A stretch of DNA of 64,000 nt from Aquitalea pelogenes (GTDB lineage Bacteria; Pseudomonadota; Gammaproteobacteria; Burkholderiales; Chromobacteriaceae). The DNA is taken from NCBI RefSeq assembly GCF_001515305.1, contig NZ_LNQV01000012.1, positions 1-64,000 on the forward strand, in the 5' to 3' direction. The notes below the pieces were generated by a model. It did not search any database. It saw only the letters and a list, made by a program, of their open reading frames with translations, and was not told where the DNA came from. Positions 44,270-52,624 of this stretch are shown here, in pieces; the first letter of the stretch is position 1; each line of letters starts with the position of its first letter. The position numbers and the translations under genes are program-made.

Positions 44270-45910
44270 TTACAGCATGGAGGCGACAACCTTGTAGATC
44301 ACCATGCCCATGGCCACGACCAGATAGCCACGCAGCACGGCCATCCACAGCTTGTTACGCTGTGACAGCACCAGCGGGGGCAGCTGGTCCAGCGCCGGCA
44401 TGCGCCAGGTATGCATGTGATGTAAATCCACCTTGCGTGCCTTGTGATGCGCAACCTGGCCCTTTTCCATTTCTTCGCGGGCATGCAGCACGTTCACCAC
44501 GATGGCGATGATCAGGCCGATCACGCTGCCACCAATCAGGATATTGCTGATGGTTTCGCCTGACATGTCGGGGAAGACCACCGCCGCAGTCAGGATGATG
44601 GACAACAGCACCAGTACCGCCACGATGATGGCCGACAGCACATTGAAAAAGCGGCCGTTCACCCACGGGCCCAGTACATCCTTGTCATTGCACAGCAACA
44701 GCAGGAAAACGGTGGCGCTGGGCAGCAGCACGCCGGCCAGGGTTTGCACGGCATTGGTCAGCAGGCCCAGCGGTACGCCCGGAATCAGCACCAGCGCGGC
44801 AGCCAGCACGATCAGGCCGCAATACATGGCATAGAAGCCCTTGGCGTCACCCGGTTTGCGGTGCAGCGAGTGTTTCAGGCTCAGTACATCGCCCAGCGCA
44901 TAAGCGGTGGACAGCGATACCGCCATGGCACCGATGATGCTGGCGTCAATCAGGGCGATGGCAAACAGCGTGCCGGGCAGGCGGCCATAGTATTTGGCCA
45001 GCCCATTGGCGACCGCGCCGGCATCCTGGAAGTTGCCGAACTCCGGATGACCCATGAACACCTGGGCGGTGAAGGCAATCATGGCCACCGCACCAATCAC
45101 CACCAGTGCAATGCCCAGCCACAGATCGGCACGCTCATAGGAGATGAAACGCGGGGTGATGCGCTTGTCGATCAGATAGCTTTGCTGGAAGAACAGCTGC
45201 CACGGTGCCACGGTGGTGCCGACAATGCCGATGATCAGCAGCATCACGTCGGCCAGCTTGCCGCCAGCTGGCATTTGCGGCACCAGGAAATCATGCGCCA
45301 CCTGGGTCATCGGCGGGTGCACCATCACCAGGATGGGAACCAGCAGCAGGCTGCCGGCCACCAGAATCAGCGAAAAGCGCTCGAAGCGGCGGAAGTCGCC
45401 GGTACTGGCCGACAGCATGATGAATACCGCAGCCAGGCCCACGCCGACAATTTTGGGTACACCCAGAAAATCCATCCCCAGGCTGATGCCGATGAATTCG
45501 GTGACGATGGTCAGCGCATTGAGCAGGAACAGGTCGATGGCGCTGAAGGCACCCCAGAACTTGCCAAAGCGTTCGAGGATCAGCCGGGCATGGCCCACGC
45601 CGGTGACGGCCCCCAGGCGCAGCACCATTTCCTGATTCACGTACAGGACGGGAATCAGCAGTGCCAGCGTCCACAGCAGCGAGGTGCCGTAGTTTTGTCC
45701 GGCCTGGGCGTAGGTGCTGAAGGCACCGGCATCGTTGTCTCCCACCATCACGATGAGGCCGGGGCCGAGAATGGCCAGCAGGGTCTTGAATTTGGCCATC
45801 CAGCCATGGCGGGCATCGGTGTCGTTGTGACGGATGGTGCCCAGTGCGCCGCGGATGTCTCCGATGTGGGCGCTATCCAGTACGGCGGTGCGGTTATCTT
45901 GTTTGGACAT
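44270..45910 (-). CDS. Nramp-related divalent metal transporter (candidate Mg2+ type)
   Basis: The 546-residue protein has about 11-12 membrane segments of the Nramp/LeuT fold. The canonical transition-metal site is altered: the TM1 DPGN is replaced by GDNDAGAF (D58-N59-D60), and TM6 reads TVAPWQLFF (235-240) where Nramp proteins have A-M-P-H with the metal-binding Met. This pattern matches Nramp-related magnesium transporters rather than Mn/Fe transporters. The N-terminal 40 and C-terminal 80 residues are hydrophilic, with HHMHTW near 485. GGGAG lies before the ATG. The mgtC gene downstream supports a Mg2+ role; selectivity is inferred. Confidence 0.82.
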   Translation of the reverse strand: MSKQDNRTAVLDSAHIGDIRGALGTIRHNDTDARHGWMAKFKTLLAILGPGLIVMVGDNDAGAFSTYAQAGQNYGTSLLWTLALLIPVLYVNQEMVLRLGAVTGVGHARLILERFGKFWGAFSAIDLFLLNALTIVTEFIGISLGMDFLGVPKIVGVGLAAVFIMLSASTGDFRRFERFSLILVAGSLLLVPILVMVHPPMTQVAHDFLVPQMPAGGKLADVMLLIIGIVGTTVAPWQLFFQQSYLIDKRITPRFISYERADLWLGIALVVIGAVAMIAFTAQVFMGHPEFGNFQDAGAVANGLAKYYGRLPGTLFAIALIDASIIGAMAVSLSTAYALGDVLSLKHSLHRKPGDAKGFYAMYCGLIVLAAALVLIPGVPLGLLTNAVQTLAGVLLPSATVFLLLLCNDKDVLGPWVNGRFFNVLSAIIVAVLVLLSIILTAAVVFPDMSGETISNILIGGSVIGLIIAIVVNVLHAREEMEKGQVAHHKARKVDLHHMHTWRMPALDQLPPLVLSQRNKLWMAVLRGYLVVAMGMVIYKVVASML

Positions 45911-46292
45911 GTGTTACTCCCTGAAACTGTTACTGCATAAGCATTCTGGTGCGGTCCGACGGCTCGGATCTGCCTTTCAGGGGGTATGGATGTCTGGTCT
46001 CATGGCAGGCATGAAACGCGAGATATCCAGGCATCCTGCTGGCTTGTCGTGGCGAGGTCGGTACGGCAATACGGCGTGGCACAAGGGCCGGGTCGAGGAG
46101 GTCACACAGAGGGGAGGCGGGAGGAGAAGGGGATGTCAGTGGCGATAGGGCATCCTCATCGTACTGCTCGCCGTCATGCTGCTCTGTGCGACCGCGCTAC
46201 TGGGGTAGGGGTCCATGTTTGTCCTTTTCCTGGTCTTGGCATCGGGCGATGCCGGTCAATCACTGTTTGCCGGACGTCGGCGGGCAGCAGTC
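45911..46292 (-). other. Long untranslated stretch before the Nramp-related gene
   Basis: About 380 bp with no gene I can support. It holds a polypurine tract on the plus strand (46105-46135) and a small hairpin GGCATC / GATGCC (about 46238-46253) without a T-run. No terminator is seen, so the small ORFs upstream and the transporter may share a transcript. I did not recognise an M-box or a Mn2+ riboswitch. Confidence 0.5.
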
Positions 46293-46439
46293 TCAAGCCT
46301 GCTTGCGGCCGCGAAGGGCGATGCGCAGATGGCGGTACAGCCAGCTCCACACGCTTTCATCGTGGCAGGCGAATTCATAGTGGTCCGGCAGTTGCCGGGC
46401 CTGGTTCTGTTCTGTGGACAGCAGCATTGCGTAGTGCAT
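46293..46439 (-). CDS. Small protein of 48 residues upstream of the Nramp-related gene
   Basis: ATG 46437-46439 with AGGAG 7 nt upstream opens a 48-codon frame ending at TGA 46293-46295. The protein begins MHYAMLLSTEQNQARQLPDH and ends with a basic, partly amphipathic helix (VWSWLYRHLRIALRGRKQA). It has no membrane segment. I do not know a family. Good ribosome site, ordinary codon use and its place in the same direction as the transporter make it a plausible real gene, perhaps a regulator of the transporter. Confidence 0.5.
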   Translation of the reverse strand: MHYAMLLSTEQNQARQLPDHYEFACHDESVWSWLYRHLRIALRGRKQA

Positions 46440-46440
46440 G

Positions 46441-46502
46441 ATCAGGCTCCTGAAGTGGCTTCGGGCGCTGCCTGATGGTGTCGGATGCAGACGGATCAGG
46501 CA
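46441..46502 (-). promoter_or_regulatory. Alternative-pairing element at the ribosome site of the 48-residue ORF
   Basis: On the minus-strand mRNA GCCTGAT (46501-46495) overlaps the stop codon of a 20-codon ORF, ATCAGGC (46476-46470) is complementary to it, and a second GCCTGAT (46447-46441) abuts AGGAG and the start codon of the 48-residue ORF. ATCAGGC can pair with either copy (8 bp with the first, 7 bp with the second), so the two hairpins exclude each other. Confidence 0.45.
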
Positions 46503-46558
46503 TTACCCGTGAAAAATTTCATGGGCAAAGAAGGACATCGATCACTGTCTGATGGCAT
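46496..46558 (-). CDS. Possible 20-codon leader ORF
   Basis: ATG 46556-46558 is preceded by AAAGGAG with a 5-nt gap. The frame encodes MPSDSDRCPSLPMKFFTGNA and ends at TGA inside the first GCCTGAT element. Ribosome site strength and the position of the stop in a pairing element suggest a regulatory leader peptide; no homologue is known to me. Confidence 0.4.
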   Translation of the reverse strand: MPSDSDRCPSLPMKFFTGNA

Positions 46559-47097
46559 GGCGGCTCCTTTCTCGTCTGTGGCCGGGTCGGACGCAGAGGC
46601 TGCGGAGTCAGCAACGCAATGCGGCATCTGGCTGCAAGTGCAAGCTGGGCGACAAGCCACGGCTTAGCGACAGCGCAATGCTGCACGGGCAACTGGTAGG
46701 GCGGGGTGCACGGGGGTGAAACAAGGGGGGTGAAGCAGGTGCGCACCATCTTATCTGACAAGACGGCGGCGGGGGGATACGGCGCAGGTCTTGGCGGATC
46801 AGCTCAAAACAGTTTGTTGATGACTGGGGCAGTCCAAGGCAGTAGACCTGAATTAAAAAGATGCGCGGATTCTAGTCCCCGCTGTTTGCGGGTGTCAATC
46901 GCGATTGACGGCTTTTTGTGCCATCGCAGCAAAAAAGTTCCGCGACTGTGTCATCACCGCTGCAGCGGTGCGTTCTTGCCGTTTTTACACCGGTTTTTTT
47001 TGTAGCTGGCACCGTGTTCGCACAGGGGTAGGCACTGTGTACCGCCTGCTTTAGCGGTAGAATCTGCGCTTTCCCACCTTGCAGCAAAGGAAGCAGC
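46559..47097. other. Divergent intergenic region between the small-ORF leader and the RidA-family gene
   Basis: About 540 bp. It contains a G-rich run with four G tracts (46699-46730, + strand), a proline-rich minus-strand frame from ATG 46749 (TPLVSPPCTPPYQLP) without a ribosome site, a minus-strand promoter, a 16-bp palindrome CACCGCTGCAGCGGTG (46955-46970) and a possible -10 TAGAAT (47058-47063) for the RidA-family gene. No gene longer than 80 codons is convincing. Confidence 0.5.
46869..46909 (-). promoter_or_regulatory. Promoter of the small-ORF/Nramp-related/mgtC unit with overlapping palindromic operator
   Basis: On the minus strand TTGACA (46898-46893), 18 bp, TAGAAT (46874-46869) form a near-consensus sigma-70 promoter. 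A perfect 16-bp palindrome GTCAATCGCGATTGAC (46894-46909) overlaps the -35. A repressor or activator bound there would control the unit; its identity is unknown. Confidence 0.6.
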
Positions 47098-47445
47098 ATG
47101 AGCATCTATCGTCACAAGCAGGGCGCCCGTCTGGCCGAAGCCGCCGTGTGCAACGGCATGATTTTCCTCGCCGGTCAGGTGCCGGAAAACACCGATGCCG
47201 ACGCCCAGGCGCAAACCGCCAATGTACTGGCCCAGATCGACACCCTGCTGGCCGAACTGGGCTCGGACAAGAGCAAGATTCTGGATGTCACCATTTTCCT
47301 GGCAAGCCTGGCCGACTACGATGCCATGAATGCTGCCTGGGACGCCTGGGTTCCGGCTGGCAATGTGCCGGCGCGTGCCACTGTGGAAGCCAAGCTGGCC
47401 AACCCGGCATGGAAAGTGGAAATCAAGCTGGTGGCTGCCAGCTGA
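47098..47445 (+). CDS. RidA-family protein, YoaB-like
   Basis: The 115-residue protein belongs to the RidA/YjgF/UK114 superfamily, which hydrolyses reactive enamine/imine intermediates or acts as related subgroups. It keeps the conserved Arg in PARATVEAKL (about residue 100) and aligns over its whole length with E. coli YoaB (QTANVLAQIDTLLAELGSDK, AAWDAWVPAG, VEIKLVAAS). ATG 47098 follows AAAGGAAGC. Single gene with its own terminator. Confidence 0.9.
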   Translation: MSIYRHKQGARLAEAAVCNGMIFLAGQVPENTDADAQAQTANVLAQIDTLLAELGSDKSKILDVTIFLASLADYDAMNAAWDAWVPAGNVPARATVEAKLANPAWKVEIKLVAAS

Positions 47446-47460
47446 GCACACTACGGCTGA

Positions 47461-47496
47461 ACAAGAAAAAACCCGCTACGGCGGGTTTTTTCTTGT
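47461..47496 (+). terminator. Bidirectional terminator between the RidA-family gene and miaA
   Basis: A perfect 16-bp stem (47461-47476 with 47481-47496), loop TACG, flanked by A6/T6 runs on both arms. Confidence 0.93.
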
Positions 47497-47509
47497 GTGA
47501 GTCTGGTAC

Positions 47510-48487
47510 TCAGAAACTGCCTGTGTAGCGCAATGTATCCGCCACCGGCTTACCGGTGATGAAATCGCTACAGGCCTGCAGCACGCAATCAGTCAGGTCG
47601 GCGCGCTGCGCGCTGACCGGCAGCACTGGCAGGCTGCGCATCCATGTGAGCTGGCGCTTGCACAACTGGCGGGTGGCGGCCACGCCGCGTTCGATGAATT
47701 CCGCCTCGCTGCATAGCCCGTCCAGATAGTCCCATGCCTGGCGATAACCCACGCAGCGCATGGAGGGCAGGTCGGGCGTGAGCGTCGGGTAGGCCTGACG
47801 CAGGCGGCGAACCTCGGAGAGAAAGTCCTGCTGCAGCATCAGCTCGAAACGCTGGGCAATGCGTTGGTGCAGCCAGCTGCGTTCCTCCGGCACCAGTGCC
47901 AGTGGCAGGCAGTTAAAGTCGGCGGCGGCTTCCTTGCCGCGGGCAATCAGGCTGGACATGGTCTGGCCGCTGAGCAGGCAGATTTCCAGCGCACGGTGAA
48001 TGCGCTGCGCGTCATTGGGGTTGAGGCGGGCGGCGGTGTCCGGGTCCAGCACGGCCAGTCTGGCGTGCATGGCGGGCCAGCCGATACGGCCGGCTTCGGC
48101 ATCCAGTTCGGCGCGCAGGGCCGGGTCGGCTTGCGGCAGGTCGGACAAGCCTTCCAGCAGCGCCTTGTAGTACAGCATGGTGCCGCCCACCAGCAGCGGC
48201 ATATTGCCGCGCGCACGGATTTCAACGATCAGCCGGTTGGCATCGGCATGAAACTGCGCAGCGGAATAGGTCTCCAGTGGGCTGATGATGTCAATCAGAT
48301 GGTGTGGACAGACGGCCATTTCGTCTGGTGTGGGTTTGGCGCTGCCGATATCCATGCCGCGATACACCAGGGCTGAGTCCACGCTGATGATTTCCACCGG
48401 GAAATGGCGGGCCAGCGCCAGCGCGAGGCCGGTCTTGCCGGAAGCGGTGGGGCCCATCAACAGAATGGCGTCGGGTGTGAGTGACAT
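47510..48487 (-). CDS. miaA: tRNA dimethylallyltransferase MiaA
   Basis: MiaA prenylates A37 of tRNAs reading UNN codons. The 325-residue protein has the P-loop [14 protein letters not shown] (about residues 9-22), [18 protein letters not shown] with the catalytic Asp, and [14 protein letters not shown] 48485-48487 is used; a frame extending to 48532 has no support. It lies in the mutL-tdk-sbcB-miaA group; in E. coli mutL and miaA are directly adjacent, so tdk and sbcB are inserted here, and hfq does not follow. Confidence 0.95.
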   Translation of the reverse strand: MSLTPDAILLMGPTASGKTGLALALARHFPVEIISVDSALVYRGMDIGSAKPTPDEMAVCPHHLIDIISPLETYSAAQFHADANRLIVEIRARGNMPLLVGGTMLYYKALLEGLSDLPQADPALRAELDAEAGRIGWPAMHARLAVLDPDTAARLNPNDAQRIHRALEICLLSGQTMSSLIARGKEAAADFNCLPLALVPEERSWLHQRIAQRFELMLQQDFLSEVRRLRQAYPTLTPDLPSMRCVGYRQAWDYLDGLCSEAEFIERGVAATRQLCKRQLTWMRSLPVLPVSAQRADLTDCVLQACSDFITGKPVADTLRYTGSF

Positions 48488-48560
48488 GGTGTGGTCTTTG
48501 TACTGGCAGGGTCTGGGGCGGGATTGTCGCACAGCTGTACCCGCCCCGGAACCGCTTTTA

Positions 48561-49985
48561 CTAGTGTTGCGCCAGCAGGCTGGCGGCGTAGCTGTCCAGC
48601 TGTTGCAGGATGTCCTGCTGGGCCGGTGTCAGCTCGCGCTCGCGTACGGCTGCCATTTCCTGCTGGAACTGCGCCAGGTTGCGCCCGCCCACGCCATCCT
48701 GCAGCTTGTGCTGGCACCAGTCGCGCCAGCGCTGGCTTTCTTCATCTGACAGACTGCTGGGGAAGTTGCGTGCGCGGTAGCGGAACAGCAATTCACCCAG
48801 TTGGGCGTCTTCGAAAAAGGCCATCTCGCCCGTCAGTTGGGCGGCGGATTTCAGTCGTAGCTTGTTCAGCACCTTGCGGTCGTTATTGCTGACAAAGCCG
48901 CCGTACAGGTTTTCGTCCACATCGCGCGGCTCGCCCGCTTCGCGGCGATACACCTGCCGCCAGGTGTGGGTGAGGTCGGGCAGGGCGGCGGCGCTGGCGG
49001 CGTGCTGTTGTATCTGCACCATGTCCACGCCCCAGTGCGCTGCCCGGTCTGCGCCCAGTACCTTGAGGTTGGCCACGACAAAGGGCGATTTGTTGATGTG
49101 GATGGTCTTGAGCGGCAGCCGCGTCATGCCTTCCGGCAGCTCTTCGGTGCGGGTGTAGATGCGCTGGCGGATGTCGTCGGCACTCAGGCCGCGCAGCATG
49201 GCCGGGTCGAAGGCCAGGTCCCATACAATCACTTCATTGCTGTTGGTGGGGTGCTGGGCCAGCGGCCAGACAATGGCCAGATTGCCGCGCTCGGCACCGT
49301 ACATGCCGGAGATGTGCAGTAGCGGCTGCGGTTTGTGCAGGTTCAGTTGTGCCTTTACCGCGTCTTTCTTGCGCAGGCTGAGGTAATAGTCGAACAGCTT
49401 GGGCTGCTTTTGCCTGATCAGCCGCGCCAGGGCAATGGTGGCGCGCACATCGGACAGCGCGTCGTGGGCGGCTTCGTGCAGCAGGCCATTGGCGGCGGAC
49501 AGGTGTTCCAGCTTGAAACTGGGGCGGCCGTCTTCGTGTTGTGGCCATTCAATGCCTTCCGGCCGCAGCGCATAGGTGGCGCGCACCAGGTCCAGAATGT
49601 CCCAGCGGCCGCATTGGTTCTGCCATTCGCGGGCATAGGGGTCGATCAGGTTGCGCCAGAACAGAAAGCGGCTGACTTCATCGTCAAAGCGCAGTGTGTT
49701 GTAGCCAACGCCGATGGTGCCGGGGGCGGCCAGTTCGCGTTCGATCACCGCGGCGAACTCATGCTCGGCCACCCCGTGTTGCAGGCAGTGCTGCGGGGTG
49801 ATGCCGGTGAGCAGGCAGGCTTCCGGCGCGGGCAGGTAGTCTGGCGCGGGCTGGCAGTACAGCATGACGGGTTCGCCGATTTCGTTCAGCTCGGCATCGG
49901 TACGTACCCCGGCAAATTGCGAGGGGCGGTCCTGGCGCGGCACGGCGCCGAAGGTTTCATAGTCGTGCCAGAAGAATGTATGCAT
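48561..49985 (-). CDS. sbcB: Exodeoxyribonuclease I
   Basis: ExoI degrades single-stranded DNA 3' to 5' and works with mismatch repair. The 474-residue protein has the DEDDh exonuclease residues: Asp and Glu in [10 protein letters not shown] (7-16), Asp in [13 protein letters not shown] (about 103), His and Asp in [12 protein letters not shown] (about 175-185). The SH3-like and C-terminal accessory regions follow ([20 protein letters not shown]). Proximity to mutL fits a role in mismatch repair excision. Confidence 0.94.
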   Translation of the reverse strand: MHTFFWHDYETFGAVPRQDRPSQFAGVRTDAELNEIGEPVMLYCQPAPDYLPAPEACLLTGITPQHCLQHGVAEHEFAAVIERELAAPGTIGVGYNTLRFDDEVSRFLFWRNLIDPYAREWQNQCGRWDILDLVRATYALRPEGIEWPQHEDGRPSFKLEHLSAANGLLHEAAHDALSDVRATIALARLIRQKQPKLFDYYLSLRKKDAVKAQLNLHKPQPLLHISGMYGAERGNLAIVWPLAQHPTNSNEVIVWDLAFDPAMLRGLSADDIRQRIYTRTEELPEGMTRLPLKTIHINKSPFVVANLKVLGADRAAHWGVDMVQIQQHAASAAALPDLTHTWRQVYRREAGEPRDVDENLYGGFVSNNDRKVLNKLRLKSAAQLTGEMAFFEDAQLGELLFRYRARNFPSSLSDEESQRWRDWCQHKLQDGVGGRNLAQFQQEMAAVRERELTPAQQDILQQLDSYAASLLAQH

Positions 49986-50063
49986 GGCGGTAGCGTCATG
50001 GTTGAACGAGGCGGAGGCTGGCAGTCTGGGGCAAGGCTGCCGGGCGGCGCAAGGGCCGGCGGG

Positions 50064-50618
50064 TCAGCCCTGATGGAAGCAGCGGCCGCACACGGCGCGA
50101 TAGCGCGCCTCGCCGCCTATCTCCACTTGCGGGCCTTGCACCACGCGGCTGCCATCGGCATTGATGCGGATATGCATGGTGGCTTTTTTGCCGCAGGCAC
50201 AGATAGTCTTGATTTCTTCAATCTCTTCGGCGCGGGTCAGCAGCCAGGTGGATCCGGCAAAGGGGTGGCCCTGAAAATCCACCCGCAGGCCAAAGCAGAT
50301 CACCGGGATATTGCGGGTGTGGGCCAGCCGGTGCAGCTGGCAGACCTGATCCGGCGTCAGGAATTGCGCTTCGTCCAGCAAGATGCAGCTGATGCCGGCC
50401 CAATCCAGTGACAAAAAGTCGGTATCACCGGCAAAGGTGTGTGCCTGACGCTGGATGCCCAGCCGGGAGGAAATCATGCCCACGCCAAAGCGGTCGTCAA
50501 TGGCGGCGGTATACAGGGCAACCTGCTTGTCCATGGTTTCGTAGTTGTTGGCGATCTGCAGCAACTGGGTGCTCTTGCCGCTGTTCATGGCGGCGTAGCG
50601 GAAAAACAGTTTGGCCAT
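50064..50618 (-). CDS. tdk: Thymidine kinase
   Basis: The 184-residue type II thymidine kinase phosphorylates thymidine in the salvage pathway. P-loop AAMNSGKSTQLLQ (about residues 9-21), catalytic Glu in ILLDEAQFL (about residue 88), lasso domain with zinc-type cysteines in CACGKK and CGRC near the C-terminus. ATG 50616-50618 (MAKLFFRYAAMNSGKS) is chosen; the longer frame overlaps mutL. Located 29 bp after mutL. Confidence 0.95.
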   Translation of the reverse strand: MAKLFFRYAAMNSGKSTQLLQIANNYETMDKQVALYTAAIDDRFGVGMISSRLGIQRQAHTFAGDTDFLSLDWAGISCILLDEAQFLTPDQVCQLHRLAHTRNIPVICFGLRVDFQGHPFAGSTWLLTRAEEIEEIKTICACGKKATMHIRINADGSRVVQGPQVEIGGEARYRAVCGRCFHQG

Positions 50619-50647
50619 AGGTGTTTTGTCTTGTGGTCCGGTGTGGT

Positions 50648-52546
50648 TCAGCGCCCGCGCATGAACAGATTGTCCAGGTCTTTCATGCTCAGGCGCGACC
50701 AGGTGGGGCGGCCATGATTGCATTGGTTGGAGCGTTCGGTGCTTTCCATGTCGCGCAGCAACGCGTTCATCTCGGTCAGCGTCAACTGGCGGTTGGCGCG
50801 TACTGCGCCGTGGCAGGCCATGGTGGCCAGCAGCTCGTTACGGCGCTCGGTCAGTACCTGGCTGAGGCCGAATTCGCGCACATCCTTCAGCACGGCGCGG
50901 GCCAGATCAACCGGGTTGCCATCCTGCAACCACACCGGTACACCGCGCACGGCAATCTGGGTGGGGGACAGCGGTGCCAGTTCCACGCCAAGTTGCTTCA
51001 TCTGCTCGCCATGCTCGTGCACGGTGGCCACTTCCATGCGGTCGGCGGCAAACGACACCGGCAGCAGCAGGGGCTGCATCGGAATGGTGTCGGCCTCCAG
51101 CGCGGTTTTCAGCCGTTCGTAGACAATGCGTTCGTGGGCGGCATGCATGTCCACCACGATCAGCCCGTCTTCGCACTGGCTGAGGATATAGACCCCGTGC
51201 AGCTGGGCCAGCGCAAAGCCCAGCGGCGGAATGCCCTCGCTGGCTTGCGGCAGGGCTTGCAACTGGGTTGGCGACAACATGGCGGGCAGGGGGCTGGCTG
51301 GTACTGCTGCTTCCTCGGCCAGGCGACGGCTTTCTTCTTCGCGCAGGCCGCCGAACATCTTGTCGTAAGTGCCAATGGCTTCGCGCGCCACATGCAGCGG
51401 CATGCTCTGCTGCTGGTAGCTGAAAGGTCGCGCCGGGGTGTGGCTGCTGCCTGATGCCGGGGCCGGGCTACGCGGCGGAAACAGTGCGGCTTGCGGCTCG
51501 CTGACATTGGCGCTGGTGTTGATGTCACCCTGCGCCGGCACCGGGCTGCTGCTCCCGGCGGTGGTGGCAGCCAGTGCCTTGTTGATGCTGTGAAACAGGA
51601 ACTGGTGGATGGCCTGGCTTTCGCGAAAGCGCACCTCGATCTTGGTGGGGTGGACATTCACGTCCACGCCGGCCGGGTCCATCGACAGGAACAGCGCATA
51701 CACCGGGTGGCGCTCGTGATGCAGCACATCGCGGTAGGCCTGACGCAGCGCGTGCTGGGCGGTCTTGTCACGCACAAAGCGGCCATTCACATAAAAATAC
51801 TGTGCGTCGCGGCTGGCCTTGGAGTAAGTGGGCGAGCCGACAAAGCCGTTCAGCGTCATGCTGCCGGCAGCGGTTTCCACCGTGATGGCTTCGGCAATGA
51901 AATCCTTGCCCAGTAGCGCCCCTACCCGTGCCTGCATGTCTTGCGCCGGCAAGCGCCAGATCACCTTGCCATTGTGGCGCAGCATGAACTCCACCTGCGG
52001 ATGGGCCAGCGCAATGCGCTCGAAGGTGGCCTCGCAGTGGGCGTATTCGGTGTTTTCACTCTTGAGGAATTTGCGCCGCGCCGGGGTGTTGAAGTACAGG
52101 TCCACCACTTCCACGCTGGTGCCGGGCGCGTGTGCGGCTGGTTCGACCGGGTGCAGAGCACCGTCGATGGCGATGATCTGGTGGGCGTGTGCACTGTCGG
52201 CGGGACGGCTGGTAAGGGTGAGGCGCGAGACCGAAGCCACGCTGGCCAGCCCTTCACCGCGAAAACCCAGTGTGCCCACCTGCTCCAGGTCATCCAGCGA
52301 GGCAATCTTGCTGGTGGCGTGGCGGTCCAGTGCCAGCGGCAAATCATCGGCTGCAATGCCGCCACCATTGTCGGTGACGCGGATCAGCTTGATGCCGCCC
52401 TGGGCCAGGTCGACGGTGATCTTGCTGGCACCGGCATCCAGGCTGTTTTCCAGCATTTCCTTCAGGGCAGAGGCGGGGCGTTCCACCACTTCGCCAGCGG
52501 CAATCTGGTTGACCAGGTGATCAGGGAGCTTGTGAATGCGTTTCAT
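50648..52546 (-). CDS. mutL: DNA mismatch repair protein MutL
   Basis: The 632-residue MutL has the GHKL ATPase domain: ALKEMLENSLDAG (Glu and Asn), VTDNGGGI, TLGFRGEGLASVASVS, and the transducer domain with NTPARRKFLKS and VDVNVHPTKIEVRF. A proline/serine-rich linker (about 345-415) precedes the C-terminal dimerisation domain. There DMHAAHERIVYE (about 488) corresponds to the endonuclease motif DQHAxxExxxxE with Met for Gln, suggesting the latent endonuclease found in bacteria without MutH. ATG 52544-52546 (MKRIHKLPDH). Confidence 0.95.
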   Translation of the reverse strand: MKRIHKLPDHLVNQIAAGEVVERPASALKEMLENSLDAGASKITVDLAQGGIKLIRVTDNGGGIAADDLPLALDRHATSKIASLDDLEQVGTLGFRGEGLASVASVSRLTLTSRPADSAHAHQIIAIDGALHPVEPAAHAPGTSVEVVDLYFNTPARRKFLKSENTEYAHCEATFERIALAHPQVEFMLRHNGKVIWRLPAQDMQARVGALLGKDFIAEAITVETAAGSMTLNGFVGSPTYSKASRDAQYFYVNGRFVRDKTAQHALRQAYRDVLHHERHPVYALFLSMDPAGVDVNVHPTKIEVRFRESQAIHQFLFHSINKALAATTAGSSSPVPAQGDINTSANVSEPQAALFPPRSPAPASGSSHTPARPFSYQQQSMPLHVAREAIGTYDKMFGGLREEESRRLAEEAAVPASPLPAMLSPTQLQALPQASEGIPPLGFALAQLHGVYILSQCEDGLIVVDMHAAHERIVYERLKTALEADTIPMQPLLLPVSFAADRMEVATVHEHGEQMKQLGVELAPLSPTQIAVRGVPVWLQDGNPVDLARAVLKDVREFGLSQVLTERRNELLATMACHGAVRANRQLTLTEMNALLRDMESTERSNQCNHGRPTWSRLSMKDLDNLFMRGR

Positions 52547-52591
52547 AGGCCGTCGATGATAATGCCGGACTGGCAGGAAGGGTAGGGCAAT

Positions 52592-52615
52592 GCTCCCGCC
52601 GCAGCGTGCGGGAGC
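52592..52615 (-). repeat. GC-rich inverted repeat between the DedA gene and mutL
   Basis: GCTCCCGC (52592-52599) with GCGGGAGC (52608-52615) forms an 8-bp hairpin in the 78-bp gap. It has no T-run, so it is a weak or Rho-assisted terminator candidate for the DedA gene. Confidence 0.4.
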
Positions 52616-52624
52616 GGGCAAGGC

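Noticed and set aside
45911-46292. M-box or yybP-ykoY riboswitch before the Nramp-related gene
   Set aside because: I could not find the conserved cores of either in the leader on the minus strand.
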